64,000 nt of DNA, from NCBI GenBank assembly GCA_964030475.1, contig CAXIPT010000002.1:702138-766137 (forward strand), written 5' to 3'. The position numbers were made by a program, and so were the translations under genes. Shown here piece after piece: positions 10,926 to 23,101 of this stretch. The notes beneath the pieces were generated by a model. It was not told the DNA's origin. It saw only the letters and a program-made list of their open reading frames with translations, and did no database searches. Position 1 is the first letter of the stretch; each line of letters starts with the position of its first letter. The stretch is from Tethya wilhelma (taxonomy: Eukaryota > Porifera > Demospongiae > Tethyida > Tethyidae).

Positions 10926-11384
10926 TTAACATGACAATTTTATACGTGTGTCTAGGATTTGCTTTAGCCTATCTACATCATAGTGACTAAGGTTAGCAGA
11001 TGCTGAGACACAAAGGGTTTTCAAGGTGTGATTAAATTGAAGAGCATTGTTGAGTGTAAGAAGATCATCCAGTGATATATAGTGTAATCTCAAGGATTTT
11101 AGCACTTTATTAGTATGGAGTAGTTCTACTAAGGAAGTAGATGCATAAATTGTGATATCTTCATCGCTAATATGTTCATGATAGAACCAAACTTCAAACA
11201 TTTCCAAGTGAGAATTCTTGCACAGTGCCATTGTGACTAAACTTGATAAGCTTGTCGATACATCAAATATTTTTAACTCAGTCAGGTTATTATTTTTCTC
11301 CAGCAATTTGAAGGCTTGATTGCTCTCACTAACACCTGCTACATCAGAAAGGATCAAATTCTTCAGTAACAAAGATGGCCACAT
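10926..11384 (-). pseudogene. Leucine-rich-repeat fragment (RNase-inhibitor/NLR type)
   Basis: An open frame of about 150 residues with repeating L..L.L motifs (LLKNLILS, NNLTELKIF, LEMFEVWF, LKSLRLHYIS, HTLKTLCVS) spaced about 28 residues, the pattern of LRRs in NLR-type proteins. It ends in a stop at 10926. At its 5' end (about 11370) the frame runs straight into an F1 arm, so upstream LRRs and any NACHT domain are gone. Sponges are known for large NLR families, which makes an NLR C-terminus the likeliest source, but no NACHT is present here to prove it. Confidence 0.6.
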
Positions 11385-11836
11385 TGTAGTACATGAATTT
11401 ATACACTAAGTTTCAAAGCTTTCTAGTTTTTGTTTAGGCCTATTTGAGATTGAAACGAGTATAAAGGAATGTACTACCCATGAAAAGAACTTACTTTGTG
11501 CTGTCAAAGTTGGCTCAACACATTCTAGTTCTCTGGAAATCCTTTTCAAGTAAGTCAGTTAGGAAGGAAGGAAGTACGTTAGAGAACAAAAATGGCACTA
11601 TGGTGGCTTCCCAATAGCACTCATTACGAGTGCTGAGGAAAGTTTTTGTGAGCTTTAGGCCTTGCATGCTGTTGGTGATCTGTCATTGAGAGCCTCTGAG
11701 CAACTTTGAATGTTTAATTTTGTTTGACTAGATTTTCATAGTGGCCAACATTTTGTATGGTGTCTATGGGACAGTCAGCCCATTCCTACTATACGTACTA
11801 CCGTACGTATGATACTACTGTATGTATGATAGACTG
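11372..11836. mobile_element. F1 arm, copy 5 (single arm)
   Basis: An outer half-arm ending in TACGTACTACCGTACGTATGAT-type sequence at about 11814-11836. Its inner edge abuts and truncates the LRR fragment. 11837-12206 holds only short CA-rich runs. Confidence 0.7.
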
Positions 11837-12704
11837 CTATGCACATCAATTTTTATATTAGACCACAAAATATTATTTTCAGGCCCTTTGCATGTTAATT
11901 ACTGGATATAATTTTTTAGTATTTCATTACAGTACAACATTCATTGTCAATGATATAAATCAATACACTTAGCAGCATTATATATGAGAATATAATCACA
12001 AACAGTATAGCACTACAAATTTCTATTATTCAAAAGCACTTCTCTACGGCCTGATGAAGATCTTATGGAATACTTGGTAAACTTAATTATTTTAGCCAGA
12101 GAATTAATGAACAGAATACTATGATCACACACACTCACACACATACATACAAACACACACACATGAGGAAATGATCATGTCACCATAGAGGGCATGCCTA
12201 ATCATACATACGGTAGTATGTATAGTATAGGAGTGGGCCAACTGTCCCATAGACACATGCAATACAAAATGTTTATGATCATAAAAATCTATATATAGCA
12301 AAATAATACCGAGTCTTCAAAGTAAGTTCTTTTCATTGGTACTACATTCCTTAATACTCGTTTTCATCATAAACAGGCCTAAACAAAAACTAGAAAGCTT
12401 TGAAACTCTGAGTCAGTATAAATTCATGTACTTCACTGATGTTGATGTTATCTTAGTTTTGTGGTCAAAGGTTATTATCTATTATCTATCCACGTTGCAT
12501 TGTTATGCACATGCGCATTAACCTCCTCTAGCATAATACAAGAGACTTAGCTACTTCTCCAGCTTTTTGTAGGGACTAACCAGTCTTTAGTATAGTTTCC
12601 ACACTATAGTGTTGAAAAAAATGAATGAACAAGCTATTTATCCCTTTACAGCCGGATGACAAGTATAATAGTCGTCATTTATTGCATATACACGCGAAAT
12701 ACGG

Positions 12705-12724
12705 ATGACGAGTATACTCGTCAT
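12705..12724. repeat. Perfect 20-bp palindrome near the piggyBac-like left end
   Basis: ATGACGAGTATACTCGTCAT is its own complement. A diverged version (ATGACAAGTATAATAGTCGTCAT-like) lies 45 bp further out. The paired arrangement suggests transposase-binding subterminal repeats. Confidence 0.6.
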
Positions 12725-13391
12725 TGCACCTTTAGCGCGCGCCTCCGGGCAACATGCAATAGCAGTGAACTTTAAACTCGGTGAGTATTTAAGTAGGGTA
12801 CTGCTCTAGTAAAATACCAAGTTAGAGTTGGAACCCAAAAGTAGGTGTGGCGTTACGAGGTCATGAACCACGAGAGGTCGTGATCGCCGTGATCGCCGCG
12901 ATCGCGACGATAAGTTTTCTTGGCTCGTTTTCTCTGTATTCTCTAGGATTAGAAGCTTAGCGCTACTTGTGGTAGTAGAGGGATAGTTATATTTATGAGT
13001 TTAGTTTGGAAGCTGCTCAAAGCCATGGAGAAAGAAAGCCAAAGTAGCGATTTCCAACCATTTTTAGGAAACCATACAAATGCAACATAAGTACTACAAA
13101 TGTGTTCTACATGTCTATGCGACCAAAATAAAACAAGTTTGACCTTCTTAGCTGCTTCCAATCAAAAGTTACGGGACAAAGTTGCACATATGTGTTTTAC
13201 GGGATTCTCCATTGAAAATATGGCACCGTAACACCCTAAAACACCATAACTATAATCGATCATAACTTAGTCATCGGATAAGCTACGACTATCAAAATTT
13301 CACCAAAATGTTCAGGAAGACTTCTACTTTAACATCCAAAATTTCTATGGCTTCAGGCTAACTCCGCAGAAATTACACTATTGCATTTACC

Positions 13392-14312
13392 AATTGTGAC
13401 CTGTCAAGGGAAAACCTGCCGGTTAGGAAAATCTGCGAATTTTGAGTTAGCTATTCCACGTATATCTAGGCCTTCCTGGGAAGCGCATATCAAAATTTGG
13501 TAAGCATAGCTATAGTAGTTTTCCAGATATAGCTCTTTCAAGCAGCCCTGCCTCCACTCGTGGCTTCCTAGAAAAACAGTTGTAAAGTTGTTACTAGGTA
13601 AACTATGGGCGGTCCGTATACTCTCCGTATCATAATTAGATCATGTACAGTACATGCTGAATATTACCACAGCCAGCCACGTGGGGACTAAAAATCATTT
13701 AGTGAGAAGCGAGTAGCTAGGAAAGAAGACCCAGAAGACAGCTAATGGACTGAAGGAGGTAAGCGCTTGCTAGTAGAGAGATAGATTCTAAATACAGTAA
13801 GTTCTAAGAACTAAGATAAGCCTCAAAATAACCTGTACGCGATCGCCGTACAGGGAGAGGCATTACCTACGAGTAGAAATCTACTGTATGAAAGCGCTTG
13901 GCTTAGACAAGCATGTACAAAGCTTTAGCTTATCTTTCTGTCTATGTGCTGTAACAAAATTTTGAGATTAGTCAGCTTATAAGTTAGAGAGAACATGGAA
14001 TAATAAATCATTTTTAGAGGCAGCTGCCTTGCTCATAAATATTCGCTACGGTTTGTTGCACAGCATAGCAACTGTTCTCCGTGTTAGCAACTAAGTAAAA
14101 ACGAACGAGGCTGAAACTACAGGCTATATCTCTGCAACAGAAGCAGCTCCACCCCTCAAATTTTGCATGGAGCATGCTGAGATGTAGCGCAGCGCATCCG
14201 TGCAAGAAAATAAATTTCGCGCAAAAACGCGAATTAAACTAAAACCGCATTTTACTCCAAAAACAATATTTTCCTAACCGGCAGGTTTTCCCTTGACAGG
14301 TCACAATTTTAA
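13392..14312. repeat. Internal inverted repeat (two arms of about 43 bp)
   Basis: The arms at 13392-13434 and 14268-14312 share GACCTGTCAAGGGAAAACC in opposite orientation. Beyond the arms, similar sequence is present in direct orientation. It could be an older nested insertion inside the piggyBac-like element. Confidence 0.55.
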
Positions 14313-15649
14313 CTTGAGATACGAATGTCAAACTTTCCCCAAATTGTTCAATAAGGTTTCTACTTTCAGATGATAACCAATGATTGCAATTCTATGGCTT
14401 CAAATACTCTTCGGCAAAAGAATACACCATATTAACTCACTCATGGAGCGGCTTAACAAGCTAGGCCAGCGATGCTGAGCAGACACTTCTACAGTTATAT
14501 GGCTACTTCTAATAATGCCCACCACCATGCACTCTTGAGTAAACCCATTAAATATAACATTTTTTTCACTTTATTCGAATTCCGCAAGCTGTTAAAATAT
14601 TTCCTTTGGCCTTTTGCCCATAAAAACAGTCTCTTCAACCTATGAAACATATACCAGCTTGAAACACTTTTCAAACTCCTCTATAATTTTAGTTATTATT
14701 AACTTTTCCCTAAGTTTTGCCCAGTTTCTATAGTAACATTATATTTAGAGCAAAAACAGTGCACAAATTTGAAATCAGCACCCCAAGTTACCCTAGAAAG
14801 TGTCAAACTAACCAGTAGTGTCTTTATCATCCGCGGAATAGCTTTCAAAATCAGCCTGTCAGCCGTGCCACGTGGTCCATTGATTTTCCCGTAAACATTT
14901 TCCTCCATATGTTTTGTATGGCTTTTTGCGGTTACCTGATTACGCATGCTCATAACTTTACGATAACTCGACCAATTTCAACGCAACAAACGCTGAAATA
15001 ATCGCCTGACACTCAAGATTTTTGTGACTAGCTTATTAATTGCAAGCGCTTCTGAGTTTAACCTCAGTACTAGACAATAGCTACATAATGCAAAATACAT
15101 AGGTTGGAAATCGCTAGCCAAAGACGCTCGGAAATTTATTGAACTTCGAACCCTCCAACTTTTGCACAAAATTTTCCAAGATCAGCTAGGACTACGCTAG
15201 TATAAGCAGTCATACAGGTAATAGATAAGTAGTGTAACACATTTGTTTGTCTTATTTCAAACAAATATTATGCTAGAGCAAGAAAACGTGCTCTCATCCT
15301 GTAATTACAGGCTGTAAAGGGTTATATAGTAATAAAAAAATTGTAAAAATAATGAGAGTAGAAATGGGCAATGCTGTAAAGAGTATTGGAACAAGGCATG
15401 TCTCAATTTCAGCACATGACTACTTCATTTTTTATGCCCAACTCTTGGCTGGCAATCTAATCTAAGTTAGCTACCTGTCTTCTATATTTTACTCCACTGT
15501 TAGCCAACTGATTGCATATAGCAATTATAATAATCATGACTAATAATAACCAATTGTACAGATCATTGTTTGAACTATTTACGATATAATTAAGGATATA
15601 ATATTTTAGGGATCGAAAGCAATTAAAAATGAAGGCACCGATGGTGCAC

Positions 15650-16440
15650 AAGCCTCGGCACATTCACCTAGCTAGCTAGCGCATGTATATATTACACTGT
15701 GTAAGAGTGCATCATAGCTACATGAGTACTACGAGTTCATGTATTTGAAAAACAATCACCTTACAGGTGCACAGTGACACTGTCACAGCCACATCACAAC
15801 TCTCAGTGTGATGAAGTCACACAACAAAGCCTGGTCCGTGTGTCAGCATAGTTCTGAGCCAATAGATCTGGCTCAGTAAGAAAATCAATGCAATGGTAAA
15901 CTTGAATGGTTATACTAATTTTTATACTGCTCTAAAGCTGATATTCAGCTAGCCTGTACCATTCAGGCCACACTGACACTGCATGACTGATGATGAAACA
16001 CTGACACACTTGAACCAGGGATATTATCATAGTTCTACAAAATATTATCTCACTAAATTTAACCTACAATCAACTGAGTTACTTACCTGTGCAAGCAGCT
16101 AAGCCAACTAAACCAAGCACATCCTGATCAGATCCAGAGCTCTGATCTGCGGATGGTATCCAACTGTATTTCTAGATAACGCACACTATACATGGGCGTG
16201 ATCGATGGGTGTGGTTTCGAAGCTAAGAAGCACAAAAGCCTCAAATCTCAGAAACTACAGCGTTTTGTAAGATTCTACACAACAAATATCTAGATAATTT
16301 CGATTCATGAACGTAAGTACCTTCCGTTTGGATCACAGAGCTGCCATTCTTCCGATAATCTAGTAACAGACAGACAGACAGACACACAGACAAAACGACT
16401 ACCATAATCCTCTGCACATGCTTTGCACGTGCCGAGGCTT
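15650..16440. mobile_element. Inverted-repeat element F2, copy 1
   Basis: The ends AAGCCTCGGCAC (15650) and GTGCCGAGGCTT (16440) bound 791 bp. The interior ends with a CAGA/CACA microsatellite before CAAAACGACTACC. The same layout recurs at 49807-50525, and in diverged form at 19327-19961. No ORF. Confidence 0.65.
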
Positions 16441-16964
16441 AATGAAGTAGTCATGTGCTGAAATTGAGACATGCCTTGTTCCAATACTTTTTACAGCATT
16501 GCCCATTCCTACACTCATTATTTTTACAAAATTTTTATTACTTGTATTATTGTAGATTGTATTAGGTCATTCAGTTACCAATTCTTAAATCTGCATGTAC
16601 TATTAAAGCCCTTCCGTTTTCGACATAGAATTCCAAACAAGCACATTTGTTGCCAAAAATGAATGATTTACAGAAATGCATCAATAAAATTACTAAATTA
16701 TTGTTCTCTTCATTAATTTTAGTAAGAATCTAGCAACAAAGCTACTTTTCTTGCTAACTAGAAATATTTCTGTTAATATTTTCCGTAGTTTGCCAGTTGA
16801 AGAGATTTTTTCAATTATAGGTAATATTACAACACTTTTGTAAAATGTTCCAGGAATTCATACATAGACATCAAACAAGTCAATATTTACTTACGTTGGT
16901 AAAATTTAGATTCTGCTGCTGGAACAGTCAATCTTGGTAAGTATTGAAAATTCAACAGGATCCT

Positions 16965-17335
16965 TCTTTTATTGAAATTTCAAACAAAACAACTGTGTGT
17001 TGAAATTTCAATAAGCAAAATCACAAAAATTATTGAAATTTCAATAGAATTCTGCTGTGTGTTGAAATTTCAATTATTATAATTATTGAAATTTCAATAG
17101 AATTCTACTGTGTGTTGAAGTTTCAATAGAATTCTACTGTGTTGAAATTTCAATAAGCAAAATCACAAGAATTATTGAAATTTCAATAGAATTCTGCTGT
17201 GTGTTGAAATTTCAATTGTCAAGAATTGTCAAGTATAATTATTGAAATTTCAATTGAATCCTAGCAGCTGTGAGTTGAAATTTCAACAGATAAAATAACA
17301 AGTATATTGAAATTTATTAAAATTTCAATACAAAT
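16965..17335. repeat. Satellite built on the palindrome TTGAAATTTCAA
   Basis: About eleven copies of (A)TTGAAATTTCAA(T) occur at irregular 27-40 bp spacing. They alternate with AGAATTCTGCTGTGTG-like and AAGCAAAATCACAA-like spacers. Each copy is self-complementary. It starts at the inner edge of the left arm of the TTAA element, a common place for subterminal binding repeats. Confidence 0.7.
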
Positions 17336-17485
17336 AAAATTAACAAGTCCATGGCAAGTGCTGCTGTGTGTTTTGTCAAGAATTAAATGTTGCTGGGTGT
17401 TGATATTTCTATTATTTTAATGTAGTAGTGTAGGATACATCGAAAAGAATAAATAATGTGCAAATCAGGTTACAAGTTCAATAGG

Positions 17486-17491
17486 TTTATT
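17486..17491 (-). terminator. Poly(A) signal AATAAA
   Basis: AATAAA in minus sense, about 50 bp beyond the stop at 17541. Confidence 0.5.
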
Positions 17492-17540
17492 AATAACAGG
17501 TTAACAACAATTTAAAGCTGGGTAGGTTAAATTACATGTG

Positions 17541-18056
17541 TTAATACAGTAATCTCAATGCTTTCCTAGTGTCTAATGGGATTTTTTTGCTTGCATCAAG
17601 CAAGATTGGTCCAAAAATAATGTCTGTTTTCCGTACGGTTTCAGTCCACGATACCTTTTTCCTGCCAACAAAATAAGTATAAACCTTCCACCTACTCATC
17701 CATGTTCCATCATACCACTTGATCTCCACTTCATCGTCGTTAATTTCAATCACCTCAGCTAGTTGCGGTTTCTCGAAATACGCATCACAATTTAATGCAA
17801 CCAAGTCTCCTGGGGTTACCTGTATTATTATAATGTCAGAAAAAGATATTTTACATTAATGCATCCAAGAACACATCATGAAACAAACAGTTGAACCCAA
17901 ACACAGACACACAATACATAGACACACAAACACATACACAACATGTACAACACTCACATCTATAGTCACTTCTGATGAAGATTTCCTCTTCCTTGAACCT
18001 TCGACAACTGTGGAAGACTGTTTTATTGTGTGTGCAAGTGAATGACTGTTAACCAA
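17541..18056 (-). CDS. Unrecognised protein C-terminus, basic linker plus Tudor/chromo-like barrel
   Basis: Two exons. The upper one (about 18030 to 17958) has a basic SRKRKSSSE stretch, a possible nuclear signal, and ends at a GT donor. The last one (17819 to 17541) is joined in phase 0 and encodes about 92 residues (VTPGDLVAL..., then IEINDDEVEIKWYDG). Alternating hydrophobic strands with W-Y-D-G and a later VSWTETV look like a small SH3-type barrel (Tudor/chromo/PWWP), but that is inference. A poly(A) signal (17486-17491, minus) follows about 50 bp after the stop. It lies inside the TTAA-flanked element, so it may be transposon cargo. Upstream exons are not recognised. Confidence 0.5.
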
Positions 18057-18104
18057 AATCTGCTATTACACACAGCTATGCTTATACTCACTCATACACA
18101 CATA

Positions 18105-18112
18105 CACACACA

Positions 18113-18160
<48 letters not shown>

Positions 18161-18186
18161 CACTCTCTCTCTCTCACACACACACA

Positions 18187-18230
<44 letters not shown>

Positions 18231-18231
18231 C
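18105..18231. repeat. Compound (CA)n/(CT)n microsatellite ending at an N
   Basis: Alternating CACA and CTCT blocks. The single N at 18232 marks an unresolved base or join in the repeat. Long open frames here are repeat artefacts. Confidence 0.9.
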
Positions 18232-18361
18232 NACCAATTTTGACCGTTCTGGAATTCATTTTGACCATGCATTTGACTTCCACTAAAATTTCATTTTCAT
18301 TTTTGACCGTTGACCATCATCTTGACCGCGGTCATGGGTGCAAGTACTAAGTTATTGGCAA

Positions 18362-18980
18362 TTGCCACCCCTTGGTATATAAATTCATACACTTCATTGC
18401 AGCCATGTAGGTAGAGTTCAAAGGTCATTATCTCTCCTCGTGGCATATAATGCGCATGCGCAAATTGCGCATTAGCAAACTGACTTTTACTGCTACTCAA
18501 GTTTTTTGTAGGGACTAACCAGTCTCTTATAGCCTCCAGACTCTATTGTTGAAAAAAGTGAATGAACAAGTATTATAGTAAAAATTTCATAAAAATGAAC
18601 AGTTTAGGAATGGGCAGTGCTGTAAAAAGTATGGAAACAAGGCATGCATGTCGCAATTTCGGCACATGACTACTTTGTTTTAAATCCCAAGTCTTACAAT
18701 CTAAACTAACGGTTTAAATTGAGAGTTAACTAACTAAAATAACATTATCTAGGTTGCCTGCTTATAGCCAACATATACTTATTGGTGTGCACGATCTATG
18801 ACTTCAAACCATTATCATATCAACAATGTTACACAGTACAGCATTGTTTGAATCATATTAATATTTCATATGACAGGATGCATTAGGATCGAATTTAAAA
18901 TGAAAATGAAGTAGTCATGTGCCAAAATTGCGACATGCTTGCCTTGTTTCCATACTTTTTACAGCACTGAGCTTGAACCA
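18362..18980. mobile_element. F1 copy 7, inner parts
   Basis: A left-arm piece runs from about 18362 to 18680 with the GGCACATGACTACTT block. The inverted right inner piece lies at about 18903-18975 and stops abruptly. Confidence 0.6.
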
Positions 18981-19326
18981 TTGCATGAGGGGAAGCAAGT
19001 GAAGGAAGAGAAGTCCATTTTTGTAATTTGATTCATAGTCACAAAGTATATTTAGTTGCTTTTCTTTGTACTTGCTCCACTGTGACGATATTGTCTTTGA
19101 GGTACACAATTAAATTGGCTGCAATAAGTTACATGACTTCTGACTATCATACGTACCGTAGTACTCAATAAGATCCAGAAAATTCTGAGTCTATAAGTGC
19201 TTAGAATCTAAACACCCTGTTTAGGATCTAAACAAATGGTTGTAGTACTAATTAATGATATGCACATATAATTTGCATATCATTGCTTAGATTCTAAACC
19301 GAACTGAGAATTTTTCGGATCTTATT

Positions 19327-19369
19327 AACCCTTGGTGCGCATGCGCAGCAGGGGTTATGGTAGTCGTTT

Positions 19370-19417
<48 letters not shown>

Positions 19418-19961
19418 CCAACTATATCTCAAGAACGGCAGCTCCAGTCTTCAAAAGCGGCATACCAAGGTAAAATAATCGAGATTATCTAAAAAAATTA
19501 CACAAAGAATTTAACAAAAGCGTGTAGTTCCTGAGATCTGAGGCTTTTCAGCCTCTTTGAGCGCTAAGCTTCGAGGCCACACCCATAATTTTGGGGGACG
19601 AGCCTGAGCAAGCTTCATAGCATAGACAGTAGAAGCTTAGCTACTGATATGAAATGGCCTGAGGTCCTTTTACAAAGCAACAAATTGAAAAGCCTATAGT
19701 TTCTGAAATCTGAGGCTTTTCAGCCTATCTGAGCTAAGCTTCGAGGCCACACCCATTCATCCTGTTAAAATTTTGGGGCAAGCATGAGGGGCGAGCCTGA
19801 GCGAGTCCCATAGCATGCGGACCTGCTTATTGATACACACTCATCCAACTACATTATACAGAAATAACAATATAATACTAGACTACACAATAAACTGCTA
19901 TAATATATCAAATACCATCAAAATACTTATAAGATTCAGTATGTACCCCGCACCAAGGGTT
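19327..19961. mobile_element. F2-like inverted-repeat element, diverged
   Basis: The ends AACCCTTGGTGCG (19327) and CGCACCAAGGGTT (19961) are inverted copies. Inside are a GTAGTCGTTTTGTCTG block followed by (GT)n (19375-19415) and two repeats of a CTGAGGCTTTTCAGCCT segment. These parallel the inverted interior of the F2 copies at 15650 and 49807. Confidence 0.6.
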
Positions 19962-19983
19962 ATGCACCTTGGTGCCTTCATTG

Positions 19984-20330
19984 AGAAAGTGTTTAGTAGG
20001 AATGGGCTGACTGTCCCATTGACACAATACAAAAATTAATGTTGATGCTTTTAAACTTTCAAGAAAAGGAAGATAAGCCTTCAAATGCATTTCATAGCCT
20101 CCCCCATACAGTTTTCTTACTGTATTAATGAAGAAAACTGGCAGAAAGTCTCTAGAGCACTCTAGAGAGAGCGCTGGCGAGAAGCCAAAAGAGTGCAATT
20201 TTGTTCTCCTTCAGCCTTCCTTCCTTCCTAACTGACGGCTTACTTGAAAGCGATTTCCAGACAAACAAAAGACATCTATATAGCTAACTTTGACTATACT
20301 GTGTGACTTCATTTCATGCACAGTACGTCC
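19984..20330. mobile_element. F1 outer arm, copy 8 (truncated)
   Basis: Begins at TTTAGTAGGAATGGGCTGACTGTCCC, lacking the terminal palindrome, and runs through the arm to about 20330. Confidence 0.6.
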
Positions 20331-20807
20331 TTTTCAACTCATTTGCTGGCAAAAATAAAAAAATAAAATAAAAGAAGGATAATAAATAAAATAATAAAAA
20401 GCGAAAAATAAAAGAAGGATCCTGTTGAATTTTTAATACTTACCAAGATTGACGTCCTGTTCCAGCAGCAGAATCTAAATTTTACCAACGTAAGTAAGTA
20501 TTGACTTGTTTGATGTCTATGTATGAATTCCTGGAACATTTTACAAAAGTGTTGTAATATTACCTATAATTGAAAGAATCTCTTCAACTGGCAAACTACG
20601 GAAAATATTAACAGAAATATTTCTAGTTAGCAAGAAAAGTAGCTTTGTTGCTAGATTCTTACTAAAATTAATGAAGAGAACAATAATTTAGTAATTTTAT
20701 TGATGACATTTCTGTAAATCATTTCATTTTTGTGCAACAAATGTGCTTGTTTGGAATTCTATGTCGAAAACGGAAGGGCTTTAAATATATATTATTGCAT
20801 GACTGGG

Positions 20808-20914
20808 AGGGCAATATGGGGAAATATTCAGCTCGAGAGTGGCAGTATTGGCCCGACCAACGGGAGGGACAATACAGAGCTCAAGAGCTGAATATTTCCC
20901 CAATATTGCCCGAC
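20808..20914. repeat. Strong hairpin, arms of about 28 bp
   Basis: The left arm (about 20811-20837) contains GGCAATATGGGGAAATATTC. The right arm (about 20885-20911) contains GAATATTTCCCCAATATTGCC. It lies just outside the TTAA element. A related half-sequence is at about 21138. Confidence 0.65.
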
Positions 20915-20989
20915 CTTTGGAGTGCAATAATAGATTTATTATATGACTTTATGATAATTATTCTTCAGCAACAAACCACGGCCACTTGA

Positions 20990-22076
20990 ACACAAACCAG
21001 TATGCACTATGTGTAGGTATAGCTGCAGCTGTATATAAGTATCTGTAGTTACTAGCTATGTAAATTGACCCATGTCTCTAACATGTAGATCTTGTAGTGA
21101 TAATTAAAAAGTGTGCAATAACCTTCCATGCAATATGGGAGAATATTGCCCAGCTACTGACCAATCAGATTGCTTATAGAACACTAGTCATATAATAAAT
21201 TATAGTATCAGTCTGCATCGGTTGCAACTGCATGTGGAGGGTGGCATTGATTGTATATTATAGCCAGCCAAAATTTATTAATAGACTGTGCTTAGCCAGA
21301 TAGCTACACTTTACCTAAAAGGACCAAAAAAAATAGTTTCAGGATCACAAATGCACGATATATGTATTCATTGTGGTATGGATGTGATGTGCACGTGACC
21401 ATGCCAGATTATAGTTAACTGCCAATTATTTCTTGGCAATGCTTTATATACCTGCATTGTGCACATGTGGCTGTTGTTAATATTATATTATATATCTACT
21501 GCCAATCTGTCGTACTGTGTTTTATGCATAAGCAAGAGTACATTAGGAAGTTTACTACCATTATATTAGTATAAAATATATGCCCTGGAGTCTTGTTTGT
21601 ACATTAACTGTGTATTCAACTATACTTTTTGTTCCCTGTTACCAGTCTGAGAGCTCTGGTGACATTACATTAATTTTGTAAGCTGACGTAACATTTTATT
21701 ATCTAACAACAGTCAGTAGTCTAGGTACCAATCTTTAGCTTCCTGCCACGCACTTATCTAACCACACATTGTGTTTGTGAACATGCAGATTCTTGACAAT
21801 TGGTAGTAGTATCACAGTAAACCAGACTCTCCCTTTCACCAGTTGTGGTTGGGAGTCTACATTATTACTAGTATTCATCAAATATGTTGCTGTAGCTATT
21901 ACTACCTTTAGTTCCATGTTTCAAGAATCTGGTAACCGTGAACCACATAATGATAAAGGGCAAGAAGCTTTAGACTGTTGGTATATAAGCAGGCCATGCT
22001 CAGCTAGATTTACGCTATAACTAGTGAGTTATGCAGTAATACTTGTTGATAAAGTAAGGTAGCTGTATTTAGAATC
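20990..22076. other. Spacer before the P450 gene
   Basis: No gene, RNA or transposon recognised. AT-rich, with isolated short open frames only. The P450 promoter must lie at its right end, but no clear TATA or CAAT arrangement stands out. Confidence 0.4.
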
Positions 22077-23024
22077 ATGTATGGAGCTGTACTTCCCTAC
22101 AACAAGACATTAGATTTCTTTGTTTTCACAGCTGTTGCTGCTGTTGTGGTGATTCTGATATGTTGCTGGGTCTTCAAAAAAGTAAGTGCTATATTATATC
22201 TTTCCTAACAGAATTAATAAGAGACAGCATTAAGAATAGTTGTATTATACATGATTGTAGACATCTGGCTCGAAAGGAACTAATAATATTACCATACCAA
22301 GATGGGCTGCACCACCTGCAGATAAGGAGTAAGTCCCTATAGTGTTGGTTATTAATTTATATGAGCGCTATTCCAATTTTCACAGACTGGGTGATCTTGG
22401 TGAGCTGCCCAAACATGGTGGCTTACAGCTTTACTTGCAGCATATACATGACAATGGTAAAGTCCCTGTGACATCATTCTGGTGGGGGAAGACCCATGTC
22501 GTTAGTGTGTGCAGTCCTCAAGCATTCAAGGAGACAATGAGATTGGTGAATAGACCAGGTAATCAATATCATATATGGTATGGCAAGGATTATAATGGCC
22601 ATTGTACACTACAGTTGAGCTGTTTATTTTATTGGAGCCACTGATTGGAGCTGCTAGTATACAGTACGCCAACAATGAAGACTGGGAGAAACGACAAAGA
22701 ACTCTCTTCCACACTCTAAAAGGAGAAGAGCTAAAAGGATACTTTCCTATCTTTGTCAAGATAGCTGAGGTCAGGCCAGCATCGAAACATTTCAAGATGG
22801 GGTAATGCTCCTTTTTTTCTCTAATTATAGGAGGCTGAATCTAATTGGTCAACCTTCCCTCCTGACCAGCAGATCCCCATAATGAGAGAGGTCTTCCCCA
22901 TGACCATCAAAGGAATCACAAGGACGTGTCTTGGTGATGTGTATGAGAACGATGATCAGCTCGATAAACTAGCCATGGCTTACCACAAGTGCTGGACAGA
23001 GATGGAGGTAAATTCTCTCTCTTT

Positions 23025-23101
<77 letters not shown>

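Larger units (their letters stand above)
12642..15321. mobile_element. PiggyBac-like non-autonomous element (TTAT flanks)
   Basis: The TIR CCCTTTACAGCC at 12642-12653 has its complement at 15310-15321. TTAT duplicates flank it (12638-12641, 15322-15325) where piggyBac elements use TTAA. The CCCTTT start is typical of that superfamily. Subterminal GGATGAC...GTCAT repeats lie just inside the left end. The 2.68-kb interior has no long ORF. It contains an internal inverted repeat of about 43 bp (13392-13434 and 14268-14312) and similar direct segments around it. Confidence 0.65.
12207..16556. mobile_element. F1 copy 6, split by two nested elements
   Basis: The outer palindrome starts at 12207 and the left arm runs to 12641. 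It resumes at 15322-15430 after a piggyBac-like insertion. The spacer follows and is broken at 15650 by an F2 element. The inner right arm then reads from 16441 (AATGAAGTAGTCATGTGC) to about 16556. Removing both inserts restores the F1 order. Confidence 0.75.
16607..20780. mobile_element. TTAA-flanked element with ~365-bp terminal inverted repeats
   Basis: The left arm 16607 to about 16970 is inverted at about 20409-20780, nearly identical over about 365 bp. The tips are AGCCCTTCCG and CGGAAGGGCT. Both sides carry TTAA (16603-16606, 20781-20784), the piggyBac-type target duplication. The interior holds a satellite, a two-exon gene fragment (17541-18056, minus), microsatellites, F1 pieces and an F2-like element, so later insertions have swollen it. 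I cannot show whether the gene fragment was original cargo. Confidence 0.65.

Noticed and set aside
18042..18350. ORFs of about 100 and 63 codons on both strands
   Set aside because: They are translations of (CT)n/(CA)n repeats and include an N.
16607..20780. Possible assembly inversion loop instead of a transposon
   Set aside because: TTAA on both sides and sharp, matching tips are better explained by a transposon, though misassembly cannot be fully excluded.
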